A model generated the notes under the pieces. That model was not told where the DNA came from. It ran no database searches and saw only the letters and a list, made by a program, of their open reading frames with translations. A stretch of DNA of 51,563 nt from contig JAAOMT010000386.1 of assembly GCA_016748015.1 (NCBI GenBank), positions 78,380 to 129,942 of the forward strand. Reading direction: 5' to 3'. Source of the stretch: Geosiphon pyriformis (lineage: Eukaryota > Glomeromycota > Glomeromycetes > Archaeosporales > Geosiphonaceae). This document shows, one piece after another, positions 25,289-35,480 of this stretch. Numbering within the stretch: position 1 is the first letter of the stretch; each line of letters begins with the position of its first letter. A program made the translations under genes and the position numbers.

Positions 25289-25943
25289 TGTTACTTATAG
25301 AATATAGGAAGTATATTAGCATATAAATTAGCCAATCAGAAATAGCTGTAATAAATATGGAATTCCAAGATTTTTCTTAGAGGAATTGCAGGATTTTAGG
25401 AATTTCAAAATTCTTGTATAAAAATTACAGAATTCTAGAATTTCAGAATTTTTCTCAAAGGAATTGCAGGATTCCAGAAATTTCAAGATTCTGAGTATAA
25501 AGAATTGAGGAATTGAGGAATCTTGATTATGACTATTGACGGAATACTAATCATTATTGCCTTGGCTTATTTCTAATTTCTTATTTTCTTTTATTTTTAT
25601 TTTTTTTTTTGTTGTTATTTACTAATTAATTAAAAAAAAGCACTGAGATACAGATGTCATAGGGATTAGTAAAAGACCTGTGAAACAAGGGTAGAATACT
25701 TACAGATTTAAGGATAGCTTACCAAAAGAATTACTGGCCATCACGTTGAGAAAAAAATTTGATAGAATTGTAATTCTGAAAGGCTACTAAAACCACTATT
25801 GAATCTCTGTCCATTATATAAAGAACTCCACAACCAAACTTTCAGATTAACAAAATCTTCAGATACTAACACCAGAATATCAATCAAGCACCAAGTTATG
25901 GGTTTGTTATTTGATTTAAGACCTCAAATAATCACCTGTAACA
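25289..25943 (+). repeat. 3' LTR of Gypsy-2 copy B
   Basis: Starts TGTTACTTATAG after an A/G-rich tract (AAAAAAAAGAGAATAA) that serves as polypurine tract. Ends CCTGTAACA. It is about 225 bp shorter than the 5' LTR because sequence around the middle (equivalent to about 17150-17350) is missing. Confidence 0.85.
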
Positions 25944-28550
25944 ATGGTCACTACATCTAGGCAACTTACAAGATGCAGTCACATGTGCCAGAGATTTTAA
26001 ATCAGCTAAATTAGAAGCTAACTATGCCTAAGCCATAAATCTAGTAATGAATAGATCATCTGACTTGGATTCCAAATTGAAGCAATTCAGTAATTCAATT
26101 AATCAGAAATTAGAAAGATACTTAGCTGACAATTGTACAATTTATTAACCATTACAACAATGCAATAATTCAGAAAATACAAATCATTTCCAAAATCAGT
26201 CACATTCATCATCATCATTCAATTAGCCATGGCAGCCAGAGATGCATGTCTGCTACCATTGTGGTAAACAAAATCATATTTGAGTTAACTGCCATTTTTA
26301 TAGTAACATACAATCGGAAAATCAATATCAAAATTCCAATTACAGTGTTCAAACTCCACATTATTACTCAAATCAAAATCAATATTAGCCTACTTACTTA
26401 CCAATGACACAGCAGCCAATATATCAACCATCTATATATCAACCTTCAGTTTATTAACTGCAACCACAAGTAGTATATCAACTACCACAGCCACAAATAA
26501 TTTATTAAACATCCGTAGTTCAAACACTACTATCAAACCCAGCTCAGATAACATCAGAAAATTTTAGATTGAAAGTTACTCAAAATTAGAGATTGGCAAT
26601 GATCATTTACCAACTAATCTCCAGCTCTTTTTATCAATCAACAAGATCATGTTTTCAGAATTCGGGAACTGGACACACCCAAAACTTGAATTTCCAACAC
26701 TATTTAAGTCTCCTAGTTAATCCAGAAGATACTCAATCCAATAATCTGAAAACCAACCAACAGCCAACACTTACCAACAACATTCTACCAGCTACCATCA
26801 CCAAAAACAAATCACTAAATGCCATCTTTTTGTTTGAACTCGAGAAACCATCAGCCATACTGTTATTTAGTGGAGCCACTCTTGAAGAAAAACCTATTAC
26901 TACCATGTACACTGATGCCAAAATTGATGGCTACTCCATCAAACTAATCCTAAACAGTAGATCAGCTGGTAGCATCATTACAAAACAACTTATGGACCAA
27001 TTAGATTACCAAGTTAATTGAGCTGCCAGCACATGAATCATTACTGCTGATAGAGTGACCAAAACTCTAATAGGTGAAATTGATGACTTCTCTATAGAAG
27101 TCAATAATATTATCATGCCAATCAAGATATTAGTCATAGAAGTGACTTAATACCAAGCACTCATTGGTAACAATTGGCTGTTCAAAACTAATATAATGCT
27201 TGATTAAAACATACCAACTCAGCCAGAATGGTCAACACACCCATGTACCAGCCATATGTGGCTATTTCAAGACCACCAATATGCTAGCACTATTCATTAA
27301 GTTCGAGAAAGAAAAAAAAAAACTTACTTAGAAAGCCTACCAAGTTTCTTGGGCCAATAAAGACCACAACAAGTTACTATTAATACTTTTTTGAGATGAC
27401 AGTGCAAAAAAAAAGAAAAAAGAAGAATCTATCTGGAATTCTGACCAAGCCTGAAGAACTGACAACAACCAGAAAGAGCTAATAAATTGAGAGTGGAAGG
27501 AAAATATAAAAGGAAAAGAAAAGGAGAAAAAAGAAGAACCAATATTAAATACTACTGCCACTTATATCCCATACACATATACTTTACCACAACTATCTAA
27601 CTATTGCCACCCAAAACTGGTATGCATTAATTGTGACAAGAAATTGTCATCAATGGATACATGTTGTGACAATGACGAGAAATACCAGACAGCAACTAAG
27701 TTCTATTGCTGCCTATGCCTTATTGACCACTTTGGAAGGCCAAAATAAGTTGGGAAATAAGATAATGAGTCATGCTTGGCTTGCCGAAAAACTTTCTTTG
27801 ACAAAGGAATATGGAACTACATTCCTAAAAGAGAAGGAATGTGCGACAAATTGTGTTAATACACAATTCTAATAAATGACTGGATAAGAAAAGGAACACC
27901 TATAAATGCTGTCTGGTGATGAGCAATCAAACATCTGGATGGCTGTCTACACAATGATGACAAAATATGGCAAATGATACTTGCCAAAATCAAAAGAGTG
28001 TTACCAGAAGAAATAAAAACATTAAAAATAATTCACCTGAACCCATAAAACTTAACTGAGACCCAAAACCAGTTATAAACCTCCTGGATCCAGAACAGTT
28101 CCACAAACACTACCAAGAATTAGCACCCACAAGGGAAAAGCAAGAGCAACACTTAAACCAGTTAAACATCCAACTGTGTTAACACTGCCTAATTCCATGT
28201 GACTTCCAATATTGTAATGAATGTGACCTCTTTTACAATCCATTACCATGCATAATCTACACAATCCCAAAGAAAAAAAAACCAATCAATAGCTGTGCAT
28301 TGGAATTAGAATCAATCTTCAATTCCAATTCAAACTCTGACAACAATGATGACAAAAACAACAGTTTCAGCTCTGTTTAATATGACAAAGAAAACAATAA
28401 TAATTTGAACTCTAATTTAAACCCCAAAACATATATTGCACTTTCTGACTTTTCCAAGAAACAGAAACTAAAATGGTTTAGCAACAATGATGAAGGTATC
28501 ATGAAAACGTGCACATAATACCAACACTGAGTTTAATCTAAGATATCTGG
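25944..28550 (+). mobile_element. Gypsy-2 fragment, copy C (gag to start of dUTPase)
   Basis: Directly abuts the 3' LTR of copy B. Recognisable from gag (LQDAVTCARDF at 25966). It includes a zinc knuckle near 26248 (CYHCGKQNH...C), a Gln/Pro/Tyr linker, protease at 26860-27190 (LILNSRSAGSIITKQL, catalytic Asp changed to Asn), the Cys-rich domain at about 27615-27880 and the second Cys cluster near 28180-28260. It ends at 28550 within the first dUTPase motif (TEFNLRYL). No primer-binding site or LTR of its own. The right end meets the inverted LTR of copy D. Most of it follows one phase with Gln-to-stop changes. Confidence 0.8.
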
Positions 28551-29429
28551 TGTTACAAGTAATTAATTGGGGTTTCAAGACAAATAACAAACTTATAACT
28601 TGGTGCTCAGTGACTAGTCTGATGAATGATGTTAGTAAGATTGGTACTTTGTTTTTATCTGAAGGTTTTGGTTGAGTCTTTTGTATAATGAACAGAGATT
28701 CAATAGTTGTTCAGTAGCTTCCTAGAATTACAATTCTGTCAAATTTTTTTCTTAGTGTGGTGACTAGTAATCCTCCTGGTAAGCTATCCTTAAATCTATA
28801 AGTGTTCTACTCTTGTTTTACAAGTCTTTTACTAGTTCTTATAATGTTTGTAACTCAGTGCTTTAATTCTTAATCAATTAGTCAACCAACAAGAAATACA
28901 AAAGAAATAAAGAAAATAAAAAAAGATAAAAAAATAAACAAAAGCAATAGCAAGTTAATATTTTGTCAATAGTTGTGATCAAGAGCTATTGTTCTAGTGT
29001 AATTAAGTATCAATTATTATCAACATGAAATGTTGATAGTAGAGAGTGAATTGAGATAGTGAATAATTATTTATTGATATTTAGGAATGGAAGATTGCTT
29101 AGATCAGATCTAAACTGAGAGGTCTTTAACTGAAGGATTCTGTCTTTTCTACTTCTAGTACTACTGCTATATATACATAATTAAAATTCTTCAATTCTTC
29201 AATTCCTTAATTCTTTACACCAGGAATTCTAGAATTCCTGGAATTCTGCAATTTTTCTTGAGAGAAATCTTTGAATTCTAGAATTCTGTGATTCCTTGTA
29301 CAAAAATCCTGAAATTCCTAAAATCCTGTGATTGCTTTTGAGAAAAATCCTGGAATTTTACATTTACTATAGCTACTTCTGATTGGCTAATTTATATGCT
29401 AATATACTTTTTATATTCTATAATTAATA
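28551..29429 (-). repeat. LTR of Gypsy-2 copy D
   Basis: In element orientation it starts at 29429 with TATTAATTATAG (canonical TGTTAC decayed by transitions) and ends at 28551 with GTAACA. It has full length (879 bp), including the GAATTC-rich block at about 29180-29360. It abuts copy C at 28550. Confidence 0.8.
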
Positions 29430-29439
29430 TTATTCTCTT

Positions 29440-30200
29440 TTTTTTAATATTGAGCTCCATTGAGATCTCCTAAATCTCCTAATTCTAACTCTCTATTATT
29501 GAGTATCTCTTGAACTTTTTTTTTGAGAATTACTTGGGTTATCTTGTTCTGTAATTTTTCAAATTGGGTGTTGGTTATTTTGCCCATTTGGTTAACTATA
29601 ATGGAGTCCAATTCTGGATTAAGTAAGATTTCTGGTCTGTCTTAGAATCTCATATGTAGCCTATAGATGGTTCTGGCTTGTGTAATCAAATTGTTTTTTC
29701 CCACAAATTGTTTCAGTTGTTGCAGTACTGTTGTGTTGAATAATTGTTTTGTTTTATCTGTGTATAAGTTCTGAATATTCAAGTATTGTTCCAAGTGGAA
29801 ATAACAAAAGTTTCTTGAAAATTTATGTATTCATTATTTCCAAGTTTCTTTGGTCAACTCTTAATATGTGGTAATACTTGTTAGTTCTTCTATTGCTAAT
29901 TTTATTTTCAGAATCATTTTATCAATAGTGGTTTCTGTTTTTCTTTAACTTCTGTATTTGGGTATCTTTTTGGTATCTCAGTATCAAATAGTTTGTTAAT
30001 TGATAATAATTTCTATCTTCTGTTGTTGAATCAGTTGGAAAAGTTGTTGTGATAATAAGTGGATGTTATTGGTGATTTCCATTTTTCTAAAGTCTTCTGT
30101 CACATCTACCATGTCTTTATATCCTCTTTTCTTGTTTAATGTTACGTGTTTGGTCTAATGATTATGATTGATTCCAGATCTCATGGAATCTCATCTGGTT
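29440..30200 (-). pseudogene. ORFx of Gypsy-2 copy D
   Basis: On the minus strand, just before the LTR, is DSIIVNQMGKITNTQFEKLQ followed by a helical KKKVQEIL tail. It is closely related to the ORFx tail of copy B and in the same position after integrase. Broken by stops. Function unknown. Confidence 0.45.
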
Positions 30201-30289
30201 AGAGTAGTATTTTCTGTATTTCTAATTATAGAATATTACTGATAGATGATGATACTATATGGTAATATAGTTTTAGTTAATCCCTATAT

Positions 30290-31340
30290 ATTGCTTTGGC
30301 TAAGATTTTGTTGTTTCATCTTAATTTATAAGCTCTATTTCTAAGAATTTTTTCTATGTAAAATAGTTTGTCTCATTTGAAGTCAAAATTTTTACTTAAT
30401 TGTTTTTCTATTTTGGTATGATGTAAAAGTACTTTGTCTTCAATCTTGAATTTAACTGGTTTATCTGGTAGTTGGTTATTATGTCTTTCTTTTTGTTTCT
30501 CTTGTGACTTTTGGATGTTATCAGCTGCTTTTTGCCATGTGTTTTCTAATATTTCCATTAAGTCATATGTTTTTCTCAACAATGTTTTTTGGAAATTTTC
30601 TTTTGTTATTGGTTCTGTTGGATAGGTTTTGACTTCTATCTTAACTAGTAATGTTGCTGTTCTATTGTAAACTAATTTGAATGGTGTTGCTTGTGTAGTG
30701 TCTTGCTTCATTGTTCAATAAACAAATAATACTGATAGTATAATCAAATTCCATTTGTCCTGGTTTTCTTGGCTAATTTTGGCAATGGCTTCACACAATG
30801 TTTTGTTAAACTTTTCAACTAGTCTATTTGTTTGTGGATGATATGGTGATGATAATGGTCTTTTTATCCCAAATATTTAACTTAATTCTGCCAATGTTCT
30901 ATTTACAAAGTGAATTCTTTGATCTAATAATAGTTTTTTTGGACATTTGTGTTGACATATCAAGTCTTAATAAATGAATTCGGCAATGGATTCTGCATCT
31001 GCTCTTTGAATGGCTTTTGCTAATCATTTAATAAGATAGTTTATAGCTACTGCAATATATTTGTTGCCTCTACTGGTAATTATTAATGGTCTGACTAAGT
31101 TAATTCTGATATAATCAAATAATTGTCCCACTTTGATTGGTCTTAATGATTTACTAAGTCTTGTTCCTCCTCTTCTCTGACAAGCATCACAATTTTGAAC
31201 ATATTAGATGATGTCTGAATATATTGATGGCCAATAATATCTTTTTCTGGTTCTTTCCATGATTGCTTTTTTATGAAAATGTCTTGCTGTTGGATCTGAG
31301 TGCATGTTGAATAATATTGTCTTTTTCTCTGGTTTTGTGA
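30290..31340 (-). pseudogene. Integrase of Gypsy-2 copy D
   Basis: Minus-strand reading: MHSDPTARHFHKKAIMERTR and CDACQRRGGTRLSKSLRPIK (the zinc-binding part), then GQLFDYIRINLVRPL with Asn for the first catalytic Asp. It continues KYIAVAINYLIK, LLLDQRIHFVN (second Asp present) and SSPYHPQTNRLVEKFNKTL with the catalytic Glu. The last part has an open stretch, 30373-30711, with ATPFKLVYNRTATLLVKIEV and FKIEDKVLLHHTKIEKQ. Stops occur at Gln and Trp positions. Confidence 0.82.
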
Positions 31341-31559
31341 TTACTCTAGTTGGTTGATCTGAATTTTTTCTGTTTTTCCGATAAAATATATTTTAATAGT
31401 TGATAAAATATTTTGATTGTTGTTTTATGTTTCTTTGTTTCTTTTGAGATAATTTCTTCTTGAACAATTAAGTATTTATATAATATTTGAGTTGTTAGTA
31501 TTTTTGTATATTCATCTTTTGTTATATTTTTGGGTTGAAATGTTTTTAGATTTGTTTCA

Positions 31560-32040
31560 TTTGTGACAGACTGTCAGCATTTCCATTTTTTTTTCTTTTT
31601 TTGTAATGTACAGTATAATTAAATGGTGAAAGTTCTATTTTCTATCTGGCATGGCGGTTGTCTCCAAATTCCTGCTTCTGAATTAAAGTCAATTCTTTGT
31701 GATTAGTATATACATCAAACTTTTGATTCAAGTATTTTTTTCACTTGATGACAGCCTAATAGATAGCTAAATGTTCTAGTGCTAGAGTTCTATAATTCTT
31801 TTTAGCTGGACTTAAACTTCTATTTGCATAAGCTACTGAATGCTCTCTTCTGTCTGGTTTTCTCTGCAATAATACTGCTTCCAATGTCTGGCTTGATGTA
31901 TTGGTAATGATAATGAATGGTTTGTTGTAATCTGGATACATCAACATTGGAACTTGAATAAGCTTTCTTCTCAGTGTGTTAAATGCCTTTTGTTAAGCTT
32001 TTGTTTATTTATTTTTTACATTCTTAGTTTGTAAGTAATG
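31560..32040 (-). pseudogene. RNase H of Gypsy-2 copy D
   Basis: Minus-strand reading: LMYPDYNKPFIIITNTSSQT, LEAVLLQRKPDRREHSVAYA, RSLSPAKKNYRTLALEHLAI, then FDVYTNHKELTLIQKQEF. The first catalytic Asp position (TDAS) is Asn. It removes the RNA strand during reverse transcription in live elements. Follows the RT in the same element. Confidence 0.8.
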
Positions 32041-32960
32041 AAGTGGCTAGGCCAGTTTAGAAAAGTTTTTGATAAAACAACAATAATATTCAGCAAATCC
32101 CAAAAATGCTTTCAGTTCTATTAAGTTGGTTAGTACTGGAAAGTTTTTTACTATTGCAATTTTATCTGGATCAATTTTAATGCCATCTTTGCTTATGACA
32201 TGTTCTGAAAATTTCAACTTTGTTTTGCTGAAAAAATACTTGTTCACATTTAATTTCAATCTTACTCTTCTCAATCTTTTAAATACTTGTTGGAAATGAT
32301 ACAGATGATTATCAAATATCTTTGAGAACACATTGGTGTCATCTAAGTAAATAACTACTGATTTTTACAGTAATCCAGTATAGACAATTTCCATGAGCCA
32401 TTGGAATGTTGTCAGAGTGTTCATCAAGCCAAATGGCATTACTTCAAATTTAAAATTTACTTTTTGAGTTGTAAAAGCTGTTTTCTTCTTGTCTTCTGGT
32501 TTCATGGCTATTTGCCAATAACCACTGTCTAAGTCTAATGTTGAAAACCATTTCTTTCCTCTAAAAGCATCAAACAGCTCTTGAATCTTTGGTGTTGGAT
32601 AACTATCTTCTTTAGTTACTCCATTCAACTTCTGGTAATCTACACAAAAATGGATTTTTCTATTCTTCTTTCAGACTAGTATTACTAATGATAACTATGG
32701 ACTTATTAATGACTGAATTAGCTTGTTGTCAAGCATTTGATTGATTTCTTAACGAATAATCTCATGGCTAGCTGGTAGTACTCTGTATGTTTTCTGTTTA
32801 ATTGGTATTGCATCTTCAGTCTTGATTTGATGTTTGATGATATTAGTTTTGCCAAATTCATTTTCACTGGTAAAGATGTTATTGAAATTGTTGAGTAATA
32901 TTTTGAGTTGCATACATTATAATAGATTTAAGTTTTCTATGTTTATTTGTTTTAATTGTT
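32041..32960 (-). pseudogene. Reverse transcriptase of Gypsy-2 copy D
   Basis: RT fingers (KKNRKIHFCVDYQKLNGVTK), then PTPKIQELFDAFRGKKWFST, LDLDSGYWQIAMKPEDKKKT and VMPFGLMNTLTTFQWLMEIV. The catalytic box VVIYLDDTNVFS (about 32338-32360) keeps both Asp residues. The thumb follows (HLYHFQQVFKRLRRVRLKLN). Only a few stops interrupt it (for example between the MEIVYTGLL segment and the YLDD segment), so it is the best-preserved RT in the window. Confidence 0.88.
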
Positions 32961-33105
32961 CTGATTGGAGCAAATAACATTTTTTTCATCCGTATATAAT
33001 TTGAGATATGATATTCACATATTTACACAGTTGTGCAAAGTCTGAAATGATGTCTGAGAATTGGTCTTTAATTTCTGTGGTTAAGTATTCAATAGTAGTT
33101 TTTTT

Positions 33106-33219
33106 GGGTTAAGCATAGGGATAGGGATAGGGATAGGAATAAGGATAGGGATAAGGATAAGGATAAGGATAGGAATAGGGTTAGGGTTAAGGTTAGGGTT
33201 AGGGTTAGGGTTAGGGTTA
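33106..33219 (+). repeat. Interstitial telomeric repeat tract (GGGATA variants to TTAGGG)
   Basis: About 114 bp of 6-bp G-rich repeats. The left two-thirds are variant units (GGGATA, AGGATA, GGAATA, AAGGATA). The right third is canonical TTAGGG, with five or more units. The G-rich strand is the plus strand, so the telomere's 3' end points right. The variant-then-canonical order is what a real chromosome end shows from proximal to distal. It sits exactly between the broken end of gypsy copy D and the truncated end of a LINE. Confidence 0.9.
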
Positions 33220-34463
33220 AAGTGCTACAGAAGCAAAGCTAGTGAACCCAAAATGACACTTACTATCAAGATGTCACACACTAAAAATTTAATCCATATC
33301 AAACTTATTATACAGACTACTATTCACAAAACATCTAGTGCATTTGGACTTCCAACCAACAAAACTTACAGCATCAAAAAGACACCTAACAAAATAACAA
33401 ACATTTTTAGAAACAAATATGTTTTTGATAATCGAAAAATGGCATAACATATTTACAGGCAGTGCAAAATTGGATTTAGTGGTAGTATCAGCCAGAAAAT
33501 CAGCATGCTTATTGTTAACAACTTCAGAATAACTCTTGATCTTGTTCTAACTAATTAACAAATTCTTAGATATATTCATTTGATAGATACACTCTTTTTC
33601 TAACCAACATTTTTTATGAAAATCAGAACCTGTATTACTCCCAAGCAAGGCACAATTCAAAAAAGCTTGACTATTCATATACAAAATTACCAAGCTAAAC
33701 ACTAGCACACAATCCAAAGTAAAAGTAATAGCCTGCAATTCCACTAAAGTTGAAGAAAGCAGACCATACACTCCAATTCTAACACCTTTGTCTATGTCTG
33801 AAAAGTATGCAGTAGCACTACTATAAGCATTTACAATATTGAAATCCTTGATTAAACCATCAGTATAAACAACAAAGTGGCCTAATCTGCACTTCAAAAA
33901 ACATCTACCAACAGAATTGATTTTGTCCAAACAGTGACTGAGAACAGAACTGAAAGCAAAAGCACAATTATAAACCAAGCCATTATTTTTAATGAAATTG
34001 ACAAGCAAATTGTACCAACTAGGAATGGGCCCCCTGGAATTCAGTTTCTTCTATCTGTAAAAGCTTTTTCAAGTAAAACACTTGCCATGATGGTTCAAAA
34101 GCTGGTTAGTGAAGACCAAATCAAATCTCTTGAGTGAGCCCATCACACTCAGATATTAATCCAAACTTAAAACATCAACAACAGCAACATTACCACCTGT
34201 GTGAAAAACATTAAGCAGAAAACCACTCAAAAAAAATTTGCATAAAGCCAAAGTGTTAATAACACCAGCTAGGAAGCAATTCAAGAAGTTGATTGACAAT
34301 GAGATCAAAAAATTGAGAAATTGTTGAGGCATCCAGCTAATGATCTGCAGATCCATGGCTCAATGCTTGAACAACTTGCCAAGAATGCTTTTTAAATTGC
34401 CAAAAATCACCAAATTTGTTTAAGAATTCTCAGCTTGCACTTATCTGAAAGTCTTAAGACCAT
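33220..34463 (-). pseudogene. LINE ORF2, 3' part with RNase H (copy 1)
   Basis: The minus-strand continuation of the LINE broken by Gypsy-1. It starts in LKTF (just inside 34463), then passes through a linker (IEPWICRSLAGCLNNFS) to an RNase H domain at 33547-34008. That domain has HFVVYTDGLIKDF (catalytic Asp), GLLSSTLVELQAITF (Glu) and LYMNSQAFLNC, where the third acid is Asn. Past this, KHADFLADTTTKSNFALPV and DWIFSVWHLDSKCHFGFTS follow. The coding sequence then stops abruptly at the telomere tract, well before the usual end of this protein, so the LINE lacks its 3' end and tail. Confidence 0.8.
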
Positions 34464-35435
34464 TGTTACCAGTAGAATTTTAGCTATTAATTAGCATGAA
34501 ATTACTCTTATAATTCTTATTATTAATTAGCATACATTATTATTAATTCGATTATCACTTATTATTTAATTAAATTATCAAATATTATTACTTAATCAAT
34601 ATTCCGATTTGTACTTTAGAAATTAAGATGATCGAATTACACAATACCCTGAACCTTTTAACATAGTCAAAATTCGCCGAAATTAATGAAAATTTGCCGA
34701 AATAATCAATAGTTCAGTGAAATAACTTGTAAATTTGCCAAAATGTATTTTTAGTTCACCCAAATTGTAACAAAGAGAAAAATGCAAGTTCAAAGACTAG
34801 TACTACAACAAGTTGTATAAAAGAAGAGCTTTTCTCTTCAAAAAAATGTATCTTTTTATAGTATCTTAACATAGTATCTCACTTTAGAATCTTAATTGAA
34901 ACAAATCACCTTTTATATATTCAAATAAAAATTAAATATTCAAAAAACAAATCCTTAAAATTATTACACTTGAAATATCCTTAACACAACTAACGTATTA
35001 AAATTAATTAGCTACCAATTTCAATAATCTTTTAGTGACTCCAGGTCTGGATAAAAAACATTTCCCTTGATAAAATCTTATTTCTTTTACATTTTTTTTA
35101 TTTTTCTTTTCTTTTCTTATCATAATCATTAAGGTAGTCTATAGACGAGATTCCTGTAGAAGAGTTGACTTTCACAGCAAAGTAACTACACATTTTTAGT
35201 GAGCTTCCAGATGAGCAATTTCTGGGAAAGAGTTAACGTTTACTACAATGTAACTACACAAAGCAACTGGCACAGAATTGGCCATTTCATTTATAAGCCC
35301 AGCAATTCAAATTATAAGAGATAATTTGAAGATAAATTCAGTTACTGAAGGTCTAACTACTTCTTGGAAACGTAAATTCATGGCAAATTGACACTTACAA
35401 CATTCAAGAAAAGAGACCAAAAACCTCTAGTAACA
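34464..35435 (+). repeat. 5' LTR of Gypsy-1
   Basis: Begins TGTTACCAG and ends CTAGTAACA, giving a TGTTA...TAACA inverted end. 972 bp. Compared with the 3' LTR over about 165 bp (34501-34665) I count about twelve differences, nearly all C/T or G/A, plus a small length difference around 34865. Confidence 0.92.
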
Positions 35436-35455
35436 TTTGGTGCTCTCTCATGGAA
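35436..35455 (+). promoter_or_regulatory. Primer-binding site of Gypsy-1
   Basis: TT followed by TGGTGCTCTCTCATGG right after the LTR. It would pair with a tRNA 3' end reading GAGAGCACCA. The first six bases are shared with the Gypsy-2 site, and later bases differ. Confidence 0.65.
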
Positions 35456-35480
35456 ATAACATAGCAACAACAAATTCAAA

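Larger units (their letters stand above)
16902..25943 (+). mobile_element. Ty3/gypsy LTR retrotransposon, family Gypsy-2, copy B
   Basis: A complete-looking element with a 5' LTR (16902-17781), primer-binding site, gag, protease, Cys-rich domain, dUTPase, RNase H, integrase, ORFx, purine tract and 3' LTR (25289-25943). Order with integrase after RNase H defines Ty3/gypsy. Most of the RT is missing through an internal deletion near 22520. No matching target duplication was found (AACAT before, ATGGT after), and the 3' LTR runs straight into another Gypsy-2 fragment, so the 3' flank has been rearranged. Confidence 0.85.
28551..33105 (-). mobile_element. Gypsy-2 copy D, inverted and 5'-truncated
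   Basis: Read on the minus strand: post-dUTPase linker, RT, RNase H, integrase, ORFx and the 3' LTR (28551-29429). Everything upstream of the linker (5' LTR, gag, protease, dUTPase) is missing. The truncation point at 33105 passes directly into telomeric repeats. It supplies the RT region that copy B lacks. Confidence 0.85.

Noticed and set aside
27633-27872. Short plus-strand open frame in copy C
   Set aside because: It is out of phase with the polyprotein. The correct phase gives the conserved Cys pairs of the domain before dUTPase.
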